Positions 1 through 8,574 of a stretch of DNA of 64,000 nucleotides are shown one piece after another; within the stretch, counting starts at the first letter, position 1, and every line of letters starts with the position of its first letter. Both the position numbers and the translations under genes were made by a program. Source of the DNA: Methylobacterium sp. UNC378MF (GTDB lineage Bacteria; Pseudomonadota; Alphaproteobacteria; Rhizobiales; Beijerinckiaceae). The stretch is taken from contig NZ_FMWU01000012.1 in NCBI RefSeq assembly GCF_900103195.1, positions 1 to 64,000 on the forward strand, in the 5' to 3' direction. The notes below the pieces were generated by a model, which was not told where the DNA came from, searched no databases, and saw nothing but the letters and a program-made list of their open reading frames with translations.

Positions 1-855
1 CCGGACAAGACCTTCGACGTCGGCATCGCCGAGCAGCACGCGGTGACGTTCGCGGGGGGACTGGCGACGGAGGGCTACCGGCCGTTCGTGGCGATCTACT
101 CGACCTTCCTGCAGCGGGCCTACGACCAGGTGGTGCACGACGTGGCGCTGCAGAACCTGCCCGTGCGGTTCTGCCTGGACCGGGCGGGTCTGGTGGGTGC
201 GGACGGGGCGACGCACGCGGGGGCGTTCGACCTGGCGTATCTGTGCTGCCTGCCGAACATGACCGTGATGGCGGCTTCCGACGAGGCGGAGCTGGTGCAC
301 ATGGTGGCGACGGCGCACGCGCATGACAGCGGCCCGATCGCGCTGCGCTACCCGCGCGGCGAGGGCGTGGGTGTCGAGCTTCCGGAGCGGGGCGAGGTCC
401 TGGCCGTCGGCAAGGGCCGTGTGGTGCGCCGCGACGGGGAGGCGCGGGTTGCGATCCTGAGCCTGGGCACGCGCCTGTCGGAGGCCTTGAAGGCGGCCGA
501 CACGCTCTCGGAGCAGGGGGTTGCGGTGACGGTCGCGGATGCGCGGTTTGCCAAGCCTCTGGACGAGGCGCTGATCCTGGACCTGGCGCGGGAGCACGAG
601 GTTCTGCTCACCATCGAGGAGGGCTCGCGCGGCGGGTTCGGCGCGATGGTGCTGCACCTGCTGGCCGAGCGGGGCGCGCTGGATGCGGGCCAGGTGCGGG
701 TGCGGACGCTGACGCTGCCGGACGCCTACCAGGACCACGACAGCCCCGAGAAGATGTACGCCGAGGCCGGGCTCGATGCCAAAACCATCGTCCAGACAGC
801 CCTCGACACATTGCCCGAGCGGAAGGACGGCCGGTCGCGCCTGCGGCTCGCCTGA
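1..855 (+). CDS. dxs: 1-deoxy-D-xylulose-5-phosphate synthase, C-terminal part (5' end outside window)
   Basis: DXS condenses pyruvate and glyceraldehyde 3-phosphate with thiamine diphosphate, the first step of the MEP isoprenoid pathway in the cytosol. The reading frame is open from base 1 and starts inside the transketolase-like pyrimidine-binding domain. The motif [14 protein letters not shown] (about residues 8-21 of the fragment) carries the conserved catalytic Glu, followed by [15 protein letters not shown]. The C-terminal transketolase domain runs to the stop. Only about 284 residues of a protein usually near 640 are present because the window cuts the gene. The second MEP enzyme, dxr, lies about 12 kb downstream. 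Certain as to family. Confidence 0.96.
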   Translation, partial: PDKTFDVGIAEQHAVTFAGGLATEGYRPFVAIYSTFLQRAYDQVVHDVALQNLPVRFCLDRAGLVGADGATHAGAFDLAYLCCLPNMTVMAASDEAELVHMVATAHAHDSGPIALRYPRGEGVGVELPERGEVLAVGKGRVVRRDGEARVAILSLGTRLSEALKAADTLSEQGVAVTVADARFAKPLDEALILDLAREHEVLLTIEEGSRGGFGAMVLHLLAERGALDAGQVRVRTLTLPDAYQDHDSPEKMYAEAGLDAKTIVQTALDTLPERKDGRSRLRLA

Positions 856-903
856 ACGGGCGGGCCCTTCGGCCCTCCGGAAATGCGGGCCGGGCCGCTT
901 GCC

Positions 904-1104
904 GTGAGGGCGCGCCTACATCCCCGCATCGTGGCGCCGCCGACCCGGGCGGCGCCCGATCCGTGTCGTCGCAGCCCGTCCTTCGCCACGCTGCTCCCGA
1001 TTGCGACGAGAGCGCGACACGAACCGTGAAACACCCGGCCCGTCCCGTCTTGCCGCCGCGCGCGATCCTCCGCATATCGCCGGCACGGGGTGAGGGCGCG
1101 CCTA
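904..1104. repeat. 15-base direct repeats in the dxs-pdxJ gap
   Basis: The 307-base gap between dxs and pdxJ holds no convincing gene. The 15-mer GTGAGGGCGCGCCTA occurs exactly at 904-918 and again at 1090-1104, 186 bases apart. A second imperfect pair, around CGCCGGCACGGGG (near 1079) and CGCCGACACGGGG (near 1139), lies closer to pdxJ. Function is unknown; a local duplication is the simplest reading. Confidence 0.5.
933..956 (+). terminator. GC-rich hairpin downstream of dxs
   Basis: A perfect 9-bp inverted repeat (GGCGCCGCC / GGCGGCGCC) with a 6-base loop lies 77 bases after the dxs stop. It has no T-run, so it may be a processing or stabilising hairpin or a Rho-assisted end rather than a classical intrinsic terminator. 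Confidence 0.4.
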
Positions 1105-1162
1105 GCCTTCCGAACCCCCGGTAAGCCTGTCGCATTGCGCCGACACGGGGACGAACGAGCGG

Positions 1163-1912
1163 ATGACCTCCGAAAAACTGCGCCTGGGCGTCAACATCGA
1201 TCACGTCGCGACCGTCCGCAACGCCCGCGGCGGAGACTACCCGGACCCCGTGCGGGCGGCTCTGCTCGCCGTCGAGGCGGGGGCTGACGGCATCACCGCG
1301 CATCTCCGCGAGGACCGGCGCCACATCCGCGACACCGACATCGAAGCGCTCAAGCGCGGCCTGTCCGTGCCGCTCAATTTCGAGATGGCGGCCACCGACG
1401 AGATGGTGGCGATCGCGCTCGCCACGCGCCCGCACGCCGCCTGCCTCGTCCCGGAGAAGCGCGAGGAGCGTACCACCGAGGGCGGCCTCGACATCGTCGG
1501 CGGGCGCGAACACCTCGCGCCGCGTATCCGCGACCTCGCGGAAGCCGGCATCCGCGTGTCGCTGTTCGTCGAGCCGGAGCCGGCGGTGATGGACGCCGCC
1601 CGCGCCCTGGGGGCGCCCGTGGTTGAGCTGCATACCGGCAGCTACTGTGAGGCCGCGCTCGAGGACGATGAGAGCCGCACAGCCCGGGAACTCGCCCGCA
1701 TCCGGCGCGCGGCGGAGCACGGGGCCGGCCTCGGCCTCGAGATCCACGCGGGCCACGGGCTGACCCTCGGCAGCGTCGGCCCGGTGGCCGCGCTGCCGCA
1801 GATCCGGGAGCTGAATATCGGCCACTCGCTGATCGCCGACGCGATCTTCGTGGGGCTCGACCGGGCGGTGCGCGACATGCGGGCCGCCATGGATCGGGCG
1901 CGGCCGGCATGA
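1163..1912 (+). CDS. pdxJ: pyridoxine 5'-phosphate synthase
   Basis: PdxJ condenses 3-amino-2-oxopropyl phosphate with 1-deoxyxylulose 5-phosphate to give pyridoxine 5'-phosphate in the DXP-dependent vitamin B6 route. The 249-residue protein matches the family length. It starts with the typical [17 protein letters not shown] block (residues 7-23) and contains the [10 protein letters not shown] loop near residue 192. Its substrate DXP is made by DXS, encoded just upstream, so the neighbourhood makes metabolic sense. The stop overlaps the acpS start by 4 bases (ATGA), which implies translational coupling. Confidence 0.96.
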   Translation: MTSEKLRLGVNIDHVATVRNARGGDYPDPVRAALLAVEAGADGITAHLREDRRHIRDTDIEALKRGLSVPLNFEMAATDEMVAIALATRPHAACLVPEKREERTTEGGLDIVGGREHLAPRIRDLAEAGIRVSLFVEPEPAVMDAARALGAPVVELHTGSYCEAALEDDESRTARELARIRRAAEHGAGLGLEIHAGHGLTLGSVGPVAALPQIRELNIGHSLIADAIFVGLDRAVRDMRAAMDRARPA

Positions 1913-2319
1913 TCGTCGGGATCGGATCGGACCTCTGCGACATCCGCCGGATCGCCCGGACCCTGGATCGGCATGGGGAGCGCTTCACCCACCGGGTCTT
2001 CACCGATGGCGAGCGGGCCCGCTGCGACCGGCGGGCCGCCCGCGCCGAGGGCTACGCCCGGCGCTTCGCCGCCAAGGAGGCCTGCGCCAAGGCGCTCGGC
2101 ACCGGCCTCAGCGCCGGCGTGTTCTGGCGCGACATGGAGGTGGTGAACCTGCCCTCCGGGCAGCCGACCCTCCGCCTCGCGGGCGGCGCGGCCGAGCGGC
2201 TCGCGGAACTCCTGCCGGCGGGGCACGCGGCGCGCCTGCACGTGAGTCTCACGGACGACCCGCCGATGGCGCAGGCCTTCGTGATCATTGAGGCCGTGCC
2301 GGTCTCTGTCGCCGGTTGA
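1909..2319 (+). CDS. acpS: holo-[acyl-carrier-protein] synthase
   Basis: AcpS transfers 4'-phosphopantetheine from CoA to the serine of acyl carrier protein, activating fatty acid synthesis. The 136-residue protein has the two family signatures: [12 protein letters not shown] at residues 4-15, with the metal-binding Asp, and [13 protein letters not shown] near residues 47-59, with the metal-binding Glu. It starts inside the pdxJ stop codon and precedes lepB, the common alphaproteobacterial order pdxJ-acpS-lepB-rnc-era. Confidence 0.95.
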   Translation: MIVGIGSDLCDIRRIARTLDRHGERFTHRVFTDGERARCDRRAARAEGYARRFAAKEACAKALGTGLSAGVFWRDMEVVNLPSGQPTLRLAGGAAERLAELLPAGHAARLHVSLTDDPPMAQAFVIIEAVPVSVAG

Positions 2320-2507
2320 GGCGGTCCCCGCGGATTAGCCGGCCACGGTCGCGCGTTGCGGGGGGCTCGCGCATGGTCTAGACCGCCGGTCACGGCGGAC
2401 ACGATTGCGGCGCATTCCTCGGGACAACCGCATATCAGGCCGCGCGCGGCGGGGCCGCGCCCCGCTGGCGGCGGGCGACGAACCTCAACCGAAGACGGAA
2501 CGCGCGC

Positions 2508-3293
2508 GTGGATTACGACGGCAAGCCGCTCAGGAAACCTGCCGAGACCGGCACCTGGGCCAGCATCCGCGAGACGCTGAAGGTCGGCATCCAGGCGCTG
2601 CTGATCGCCCTGGTGGTGCGGACGCTGCTGTTCCAGCCGTTCAACATCCCCTCGGGCTCGCTGGTGCCGACCCTGCTGATCGGCGACTACCTGTTCGTGT
2701 CGAAATATTCCTACGGCTATTCGAAGTACTCGCTGCCGCTTTCGGAATACATTCCGATCCAGGCCGACGGCCGGATCTGGGGCGCGGACCCGAAGCGCGG
2801 TGACATCGCGGTGTTCAAGCTGCCTAAGGACAACTCGACCGACTACATCAAGCGCGTGATCGGGCTGCCGGGCGACAAGATCCAGATGATCGACGGCGTG
2901 CTCAACATCAACGGCAAGGCGGTCAAGCGCGAGCGGATCGCCGATTACGAGACGACCGATCCCTACGGGCAACCCACCAAGGTTCCGCAATATATGGAGA
3001 CGCTGCCCAACGGCGTGGTCCACCGGGTGATCGAGCGCGACGGCGACAACGGGTTCTGGGACAAGACCGAGCTGTACACGGTCCCGCCCGGTCACTTTTT
3101 CATGATGGGCGACAACCGCGACAATTCCACCGATTCGCGTGACCTCGCCAACGTCGGCTACGTGCCCTTCGCCAATCTGGTCGGGCGCGCCGAGATGATC
3201 TTCTTCTCGATCGACGAGGGCACACCGGCCTGGCAGGTCTGGAACTGGCCGGCCCATGTGCGCTGGTCGCGCCTGTTCACCACGATCCATTGA
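2508..3293 (+). CDS. lepB: signal peptidase I
   Basis: Membrane-bound Ser/Lys protease that cleaves Sec and Tat signal peptides on the periplasmic face. The 261-residue protein has one N-terminal transmembrane segment (about residues 25-42). The catalytic serine is in PSGSLVPTLL (Ser51; the usual Met after it is Leu) and the general-base lysine is in DYIKRVIGLPGD (Lys115). The GDNRDNSTDSR box near residue 206 is also conserved. The GTG start is the first codon of the frame that leaves a short cytoplasmic lead. Its stop overlaps the rnc start. Confidence 0.95.
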   Translation: MDYDGKPLRKPAETGTWASIRETLKVGIQALLIALVVRTLLFQPFNIPSGSLVPTLLIGDYLFVSKYSYGYSKYSLPLSEYIPIQADGRIWGADPKRGDIAVFKLPKDNSTDYIKRVIGLPGDKIQMIDGVLNINGKAVKRERIADYETTDPYGQPTKVPQYMETLPNGVVHRVIERDGDNGFWDKTELYTVPPGHFFMMGDNRDNSTDSRDLANVGYVPFANLVGRAEMIFFSIDEGTPAWQVWNWPAHVRWSRLFTTIH

Positions 3294-4069
3294 CCGGTCC
3301 GGACTTGGACGACGCCGCGCAGCCCCGAGCCAATGCCCGATCCCGCCGGGCCCACAAGCCGCGCCCGCCCCTGAGCGCACTCGAGGAGCGGATCGGACAC
3401 AGCTTCGCCGATCAGGACCTGCTCACCCGCGCCCTGACCCATACCAGCAAGGCCAGCGGCCGGGGCGGCAGCTACCAGCGCCTGGAATTCCTGGGCGACC
3501 GCGTGCTCGGGCTCGCGGTCGCCGATCGCCTCTACGGCGCCTTCCCCGAGGCGGACGAGGGCGACCTCTCCCGGCGGCTGGCCGCCCTCGTCCGGCGCGA
3601 GACCTGCGCGGTCGTGGCCGCCGCCTGGGAAGTCGGCCCGCACCTGATCCTCGGCCAGGGCGAGGTGATGGGCGGCGGGCGGCGCAACCAGACGATCCTC
3701 GCCGATGTCTGCGAGGCGATCCTGGGTGCGATCTATCTCGACGCCGGGTTCGATGCCGCCCGGGCGGTGGTCGAGGCGCATTTCCACCCGGGCGAGCCCA
3801 CGGCGGCGGCGCGGGGCCGCGACGCCAAATCCGCCCTCCAGGAATGGGCCATGGGCCGCAGCCTGCCGATCCCCACCTATGAGGTGGTGGAACGCACCGG
3901 CCCCGATCACGCGCCCCGGTTCCGCATCGCCGTCCAGGTGCAGGGTCTCGAGCCCGGTCTCGGCGACGGCACGTCGAAGCGGATCGCCGAGCAGGCCGCT
4001 GCCCGGGCGTTGATGGAGCGCGAGGGAATCGGGGCCTCTGCGGATGCGGGGCTGACGGAGACAGCATGA
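3290..4069 (+). CDS. rnc: ribonuclease III
   Basis: RNase III cuts double-stranded RNA and processes the 16S/23S rRNA precursor. The catalytic domain (about residues 27-155) holds the signature RLEFLGDRVLGLAVADRLY and the second acidic motif LADVCEAILGAIYLDAGF. A C-terminal dsRNA-binding domain follows (about 175-245, DAKSALQEWA ... TSKRIAEQAAARALM). The proposed TTG start overlaps the lepB stop by 4 bases and gives 259 residues, with about 25 basic residues ahead of the usual N terminus; a later start is possible. The stop overlaps era. Confidence 0.94.
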   Translation: MTGPDLDDAAQPRANARSRRAHKPRPPLSALEERIGHSFADQDLLTRALTHTSKASGRGGSYQRLEFLGDRVLGLAVADRLYGAFPEADEGDLSRRLAALVRRETCAVVAAAWEVGPHLILGQGEVMGGGRRNQTILADVCEAILGAIYLDAGFDAARAVVEAHFHPGEPTAAARGRDAKSALQEWAMGRSLPIPTYEVVERTGPDHAPRFRIAVQVQGLEPGLGDGTSKRIAEQAAARALMEREGIGASADAGLTETA

Positions 4070-5082
4070 ACGCGCACGACCAGGACGATCACGACGAGCA
4101 AGCCGATCACGACACGCAGGACGGCCCTGGCGGCAGGCCGGGCCAGGAGCCCGCGCGCGACCCGTCCATGCTCCCGGGTACGCCCGCCGACGCCCGGGCC
4201 GGCTTCGTCGCGCTGATCGGCGTGCCGAATGCCGGCAAGTCGACCCTGCTCAACAACCTCGTCGGCACCAAGGTCTCGATCGTCTCTCGCAAGGTGCAGA
4301 CGACCCGGGCCCTGGTGCGGGGCATCCTCATCGAGGGCTCGGCCCAGGTCGTGCTGGTCGACACACCCGGCATCTTCGCGCCCAAGCGCCGCCTCGACCG
4401 CGCGATGGTGCACTCGGCCTGGAGCGGCGCCTCCGACGCCGATGCCGTCTGCCTGCTGGTCGACGCGCGCAAGGGTGTCGACGCCGAAGTGGAGGCGGTG
4501 CTCGGGCGGCTCGGCGAGGTGAGGCGCGAGAAGCTGCTGATCCTCAACAAGATCGACCTGATCCCGCGGGAGCGGCTGCTCGATCTCGCCGCCAAGCTCA
4601 ACGCCGCCGCGCCCTTCGCCGAGACCTTCATGATCTCGGCGCTCAACGGCGACGGCGTCGCAGACCTGCGCCGGGCGCTGGCCGCCCGGATGCCGCCGGG
4701 TCCCTGGCTCTATCCGGAGGATCAGGTCTCGGACGCGCCCCTGCGCATGCTCGCCGCCGAGATCACCCGGGAGAAGATCTACGACCGGCTGCACGAGGAG
4801 CTGCCCTACCGCTCCACGGTGGAGACCGACCAGTGGCAGATCCGGCCCGACGGGTCGGTGCGGATCGAGCAGACGATCTTCGTCGAGCGGGAGAGCCAGC
4901 GCTCGATCGTGCTCGGCAAGGGCGGCCAGACCATCCGGTCGATCGGGCAGGCGGCCCGTATCGAGATCGCCGAGGCGGCCGACGCCAAGGTCCACCTGTT
5001 CCTCCACGTGAAGGTGCGGGAGAACTGGGCCGACGATCCGGCCCGCTACCGCGAGATGGGCCTGGAATTCCCGCGAGGCTGA
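4066..5082 (+). CDS. era: GTPase Era
   Basis: Essential GTPase that binds the 3' end of 16S rRNA during 30S maturation. The G domain starts with GVPNAGKST (P-loop, about residue 53), has DTPG as G3 and NKID as G4, and is followed by a KH RNA-binding domain near residues 255-330 (IVLGKGGQTIRSIG). The first 34 residues are an unusual extension very rich in His, Asp and Gln. Starting at the in-frame ATG at 4168 would remove it and give a normal 304-residue Era. The upstream ATG overlaps the rnc stop (ATGA), which favours the long form. Confidence 0.95.
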   Translation: MNAHDQDDHDEQADHDTQDGPGGRPGQEPARDPSMLPGTPADARAGFVALIGVPNAGKSTLLNNLVGTKVSIVSRKVQTTRALVRGILIEGSAQVVLVDTPGIFAPKRRLDRAMVHSAWSGASDADAVCLLVDARKGVDAEVEAVLGRLGEVRREKLLILNKIDLIPRERLLDLAAKLNAAAPFAETFMISALNGDGVADLRRALAARMPPGPWLYPEDQVSDAPLRMLAAEITREKIYDRLHEELPYRSTVETDQWQIRPDGSVRIEQTIFVERESQRSIVLGKGGQTIRSIGQAARIEIAEAADAKVHLFLHVKVRENWADDPARYREMGLEFPRG

Positions 5083-5233
5083 CGCGCCGGGCCGCGCGCG
5101 GGAGGCTGGGCTTCCCGACCGGTTCCGGTATAAACGCGGTGTTCCCCCCGGATGAACCGAGTCGGGTGCGGGTTTACCCCGCTCCGCCGCGGATTTGCGT
5201 TCCGGAGCCGGCACTCCAGATCCCGAACCGTTC

Positions 5234-6139
5234 ATGCGCCATGCCGTCTACGGCCTGCCGCCGGCCGACCTCGCCGAGGTCCCCGGCGACGCCGTCCAGC
5301 TTTCCCCATTGATCCCCGGCGCCGAACGGCTGGAGGATCTGTCCGAGAACAGCCTCGCCTCGGCCACCGTGCTCGCACCGCCCGGAACGGTCGAGCGGCG
5401 CTACGTGCTGGCCCAGGTGCTGCGCGCCCTCGGGCCGGGCGGCCGCATGGTCGCCCTGGCGCCGAAGGATCGCGGCGGCACCCGCCTGGCCAAGGAGCTG
5501 ACGACCTTCGGCTGCGCGGCCGCCGACCAGCCGCGCCGGCACCACCGGATCTGCACGGCCGAGCGCCCGACGGCGCCAGCCGGCCTCGCCGAGGCGATCG
5601 ACGAGGGCGGTCCGCGCCACGTCGACAACCTCGCCCTGTGCACGCAGCCCGGCATCTTCTCGTGGGACCGGCTCGATCCCGGCACGGCGCTGCTCCTGGC
5701 GAACCTGCCGGCCCTGAAGGGCCGGGGCGCCGATTTCGGCTGCGGCCTGGGCATCCTGTCTCGGGCGGTGCTCGCGTCCGAGGCGGTGACCGCGATGACG
5801 CTGGTGGAGATCGACCGCCGGGCCGTCGAGATGGCGCGCCGCAACGTCGCCGACCCGCGGGCCACGATCCACTGGGCGGATGTCCGGACGCCCGGCGTGG
5901 TGCCGGACCCGCTCGATTTCATCGTCACCAATCCACCGTTTCACGAAGGCGGAGCCGAGGACCCATCCCTCGGCCGCGCCTTCATCGCGCGGGCGTCCGC
6001 GGTGCTGCGGCCGGGCGGCACGCTCTGGCTCGTGGCCAACGCGCACCTGCCCTACGAGGCGGCCCTGCGCGAGGCGTTCCGGATCGTCTCCGTCGCCGTG
6101 CAGGCGAACGGCTACCGCGTCTACGAGGCGCGCCGGTGA
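5234..6139 (+). CDS. class I SAM methyltransferase, RsmC/RlmG-like (rRNA guanine-N2 methyltransferase)
   Basis: Predicted N2-guanine methyltransferase of ribosomal RNA. The 301-residue protein has an N-terminal catalytically inactive methyltransferase-like half and a C-terminal active half, as in RsmC. The SAM-binding motif GADFGCGLGILS is near residue 169 and the N-methylating motif TNPPFHEGG near residue 233. The ATG at 5234 is preferred over an upstream in-frame TTG at 5195 because the conserved MRHAVYGLP sequence starts there. It overlaps the next gene, another 16S rRNA modifier, by 4 bases. In E. coli RsmC modifies G1207; the exact base here is inferred. Confidence 0.85.
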   Translation: MRHAVYGLPPADLAEVPGDAVQLSPLIPGAERLEDLSENSLASATVLAPPGTVERRYVLAQVLRALGPGGRMVALAPKDRGGTRLAKELTTFGCAAADQPRRHHRICTAERPTAPAGLAEAIDEGGPRHVDNLALCTQPGIFSWDRLDPGTALLLANLPALKGRGADFGCGLGILSRAVLASEAVTAMTLVEIDRRAVEMARRNVADPRATIHWADVRTPGVVPDPLDFIVTNPPFHEGGAEDPSLGRAFIARASAVLRPGGTLWLVANAHLPYEAALREAFRIVSVAVQANGYRVYEARR

Positions 6140-6876
6140 GCGCGGCAAAGTCCGTCCGGCTCGACAAGCTCCTGGCCAATCTGGGTTACGGCTCGCGCCG
6201 CGAGATCCAGAACCTCGCCCGCGCCGGCGCGATCCGCCTCGACGGCGCCGAACTGGACGATGCCGGCGACCGGATCGTCCTCGACCCGGGCCTGCCGGGC
6301 CGGCTGACGATCGACGGCGCGCCCCTCGATCCGCTGCCGGGCCTGTGCCTCATGCTGCACAAGCCGCTGGGCGTGACCTGCTCGCACAAGGAGGCCGGTC
6401 CGCTGGTCTACGGGCTTCTGCCCGAGCGCTGGCGCCGCCGCGACCCGCCGCTCTCCACCGTCGGGCGGCTCGACAAGGAGACGTCGGGCCTCCTGCTGAT
6501 GACCGACGACGGGGCGCTGCTGCACCGGATCATCAGCCCGAAGGCCCAGGTGGCGAAGCGCTACCGCGTGACCCTCGACCGGCCGCTGACCGGCCGGGAG
6601 GCGGACATCTTCGCGTCGGGCGCGCTGATGCTGGAGGGCGAGGAGCGCCCGCTCCTGCCGGTGCAGCTCGACGCCGCCGATGCCACGCATTGTGCCGTGA
6701 CGCTGACGGAGGGGCGCTATCATCAGGTCCGCCGGATGTTCGCCGCCGTCGGCAACCACGTCGCGGCCTTGCACAGGGATCGTGTCGGCGGCCTCGACCT
6801 GCCGGCGGATCTGGCGGCGGGGGCGTACCGGGTGATGACGGGCGACGACGTGGCGGCGGTGTTCGCGGGCAGGTGA
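6136..6876 (+). CDS. rsuA: 16S rRNA pseudouridine synthase, RsuA family
   Basis: Isomerises a uridine of rRNA to pseudouridine (U516 of 16S rRNA in E. coli RsuA). The 246-residue protein begins with an S4 RNA-binding domain (about residues 6-60, RLDKLLANLGYGSRREI) and continues into the catalytic domain. The catalytic Asp lies in VGRLDKETSGLLLMTDDG, near residue 112. The late motif GRYHQVRRMFAAVGNHV is typical. The GTG start overlaps the stop of the upstream methyltransferase. RluB/RluF-type specificity cannot be fully excluded, but length and motif spacing suit RsuA. Confidence 0.88.
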   Translation: MSAAKSVRLDKLLANLGYGSRREIQNLARAGAIRLDGAELDDAGDRIVLDPGLPGRLTIDGAPLDPLPGLCLMLHKPLGVTCSHKEAGPLVYGLLPERWRRRDPPLSTVGRLDKETSGLLLMTDDGALLHRIISPKAQVAKRYRVTLDRPLTGREADIFASGALMLEGEERPLLPVQLDAADATHCAVTLTEGRYHQVRRMFAAVGNHVAALHRDRVGGLDLPADLAAGAYRVMTGDDVAAVFAGR

Positions 6877-6893
6877 TCCGGGCTGCGCACCTG

Positions 6894-7151
6894 TCAGTGC
6901 AGCGCCCGGTCGAGGGCAACGACCGCGCCAATGACGGCGAGTGTCTGGAAGCCGATCAAGCCAGCCACCCAGCGCACGATTTCGGACCGCGTATCCGCCA
7001 GCTCGGCGCGCAGATCCGCCTTCGTGACGAGATCGCCCTGCAACGCTTCCGCCATGGCATCGGCCAAGCCCTCCGCCTGTTCCGGTGAGAGCTTGGCCTT
7101 CTCCCGGACGGTCCGAGCGAATTTCAGGGTGTCGAATGCGACCGCCGCCAC
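6894..7151 (-). CDS. small DUF1640-like coiled-coil membrane protein
   Basis: An 85-residue protein of the CCDC90/DUF1640 type common in Methylobacterium. It starts with the pattern FDTLKFARTV, then an amphipathic coiled-coil segment (about residues 15-50, rich in Ala, Glu and Lys, containing TKADLRAELAD). It ends in one transmembrane helix (about residues 58-82, AGLIGFQTLAVIGAVVAL). A GTG at 7151 is taken as start because the family begins there; a GTG at 7160 would add three residues. Role unknown. It is convergent with the rsuA-like gene, and a very long antisense frame over this area is an artefact. Confidence 0.7.
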   Translation of the reverse strand: MAAVAFDTLKFARTVREKAKLSPEQAEGLADAMAEALQGDLVTKADLRAELADTRSEIVRWVAGLIGFQTLAVIGAVVALDRALH

Positions 7152-7296
7152 GATCCTCACTATCGCGAGGCAAGCCCGCGTGTTGCAAGCGGATTGAACG
7201 CAGGCTGTGATTGAGGGATGGCCCGCGCCGCTCCGCAAAGCCTTGCCTTCGCACCCGCCCTCTGCTAAGCGCCGGCCCATCCCACACGCGGAGCCG

Positions 7297-7316
7297 GCCT
7301 CATGCCTGAATGAGGC
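7297..7316 (+). promoter_or_regulatory. hairpin in the rpsB leader
   Basis: A perfect 7-bp inverted repeat GCCTCAT / ATGAGGC with a 6-base loop, followed by GTTT, sits 73-92 bases upstream of the rpsB start. Bacterial rpsB leaders often carry an S2-binding autoregulatory structure. Whether this hairpin is part of one is inference from position only. Confidence 0.35.
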
Positions 7317-7388
7317 GTTTCCGGTGGTCGTCCGAACGCTCGGCCGACCGCATCCCTCCGCGGCGGATTTAACCGGAGAGCACAAAGA

Positions 7389-8456
7389 ATGGCCGTCGAT
7401 TTCTCTATGCGTCAGCTCCTCGAGGCGGGCGCCCATTTCGGACACCAGTCGCACCGCTGGAACCCGAAGATGCAGCCGTACATCTTCGGTACGCGCAACA
7501 ACATCCACATCATCGACCTCGCCCAGACCGTGCCGGCGCTCCACCAGGCGCTGCAGGCGGTGAGCGACACCGTCGCCAAGGGCGGCCGCGTGCTGTTCGT
7601 CGGCACCAAGCGTCAGGCGGCCGACACGATCGCCGAGGCGGCCAAGCGCTCGGCCCAGTACTACGTCAACTCCCGCTGGCTTGGCGGCATGCTCACCAAC
7701 TGGAAGACCATCTCGGGCTCGATCTCGCGCCTGCGCAAGGTCACCGAGACGCTGGAGACCGGCGGCCCGGGCCTGACCAAGAAGGAGCGCCTGATGCTCT
7801 CCCGTGAGAAGGAGAAGCTCGAGAAGGCGCTCGGCGGCATCAAGGACATGGGCGGCGTCCCCGACCTGCTGTTCGTGATCGACACCAACAAGGAGCAGCT
7901 GGCGATCAAGGAGGCGAACCGCCTCGGCATCCCGGTGGCCGCCATCGTCGACACCAACTGCAACCCGGACGGCATCAGCTACATCGTTCCGGCCAATGAC
8001 GATGCCGGCCGCGCCATCGCGCTCTACTGCGACCTGATCGCCAAGGCTGCCATCGACGGCATCTCGCGCGCGCAGGGCTCGTCGGGCATGGACCTCGGCG
8101 CCTCCGAGGAGCCGATGGCCGAGGAGCTGCCGGCCAACGACGACGCGGCCGTCTCGGTCGAGTCCGATGCCCTCGATCCGGCCGACGTGGCGATGCTCGC
8201 CGAGACGACGGAGCATTTCGAGCTGCTCGCCGCCCCGCGCGGCGCGCCGGACGACCTGACCAAGCTCAATGGCGCCGGCCCGCAGATCGTGCAGAAGCTC
8301 AACGACGCCGGCATCTACCATTACTGGCAGCTCGCCGCGATGACCCCCGAGGATGTCGCCAAGGTCGATGCCGACCTGAAGCTCAACGGCCGCATCGATC
8401 GCGATTCGTGGGTCTCGCAGGCCCGCGGCTTCGTCGAGGCCGCCGCCGCGGCCTGA
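7389..8456 (+). CDS. rpsB: 30S ribosomal protein S2 with C-terminal helix-hairpin-helix-like extension
   Basis: S2 of the small ribosomal subunit. Residues 1 to about 230 are canonical, with [12 protein letters not shown] near residue 18, VGTKRQA near 75 and [10 protein letters not shown] near 185. The protein is 355 residues, against about 240 in E. coli. The extra part has an acidic linker (about 235-285), then a compact domain (about 290-350) with the pattern [20 protein letters not shown] and a [12 protein letters not shown] end. Similar tails occur on some other alphaproteobacterial proteins. A GGAGA ribosome site lies upstream of the ATG. It is followed by tsf, the standard pair. Confidence 0.97.
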   Translation: MAVDFSMRQLLEAGAHFGHQSHRWNPKMQPYIFGTRNNIHIIDLAQTVPALHQALQAVSDTVAKGGRVLFVGTKRQAADTIAEAAKRSAQYYVNSRWLGGMLTNWKTISGSISRLRKVTETLETGGPGLTKKERLMLSREKEKLEKALGGIKDMGGVPDLLFVIDTNKEQLAIKEANRLGIPVAAIVDTNCNPDGISYIVPANDDAGRAIALYCDLIAKAAIDGISRAQGSSGMDLGASEEPMAEELPANDDAAVSVESDALDPADVAMLAETTEHFELLAAPRGAPDDLTKLNGAGPQIVQKLNDAGIYHYWQLAAMTPEDVAKVDADLKLNGRIDRDSWVSQARGFVEAAAAA

Positions 8457-8513
8457 TCCATCGGGTTCTCGCGGCGGCTCCGTCATCGGGCCGTCGCGGT
8501 TCCAGGCATACCG

Positions 8514-8542
8514 GGCCCGGCCGCTCACCCGCGCGCCGGGCC
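8514..8542 (+). promoter_or_regulatory. hairpin between rpsB and tsf
   Basis: Inverted repeat GGCCCGGC / GCCGGGCC (8 bp, 13-base loop) in the 118-base rpsB-tsf spacer, with no T-run. In many bacteria this spacer holds a partial terminator that adjusts the S2 to EF-Ts ratio; that role here is inferred. Confidence 0.35.
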
Positions 8543-8574
8543 TCTCGCATCCAGACCACACGAAAGGGACCGCC

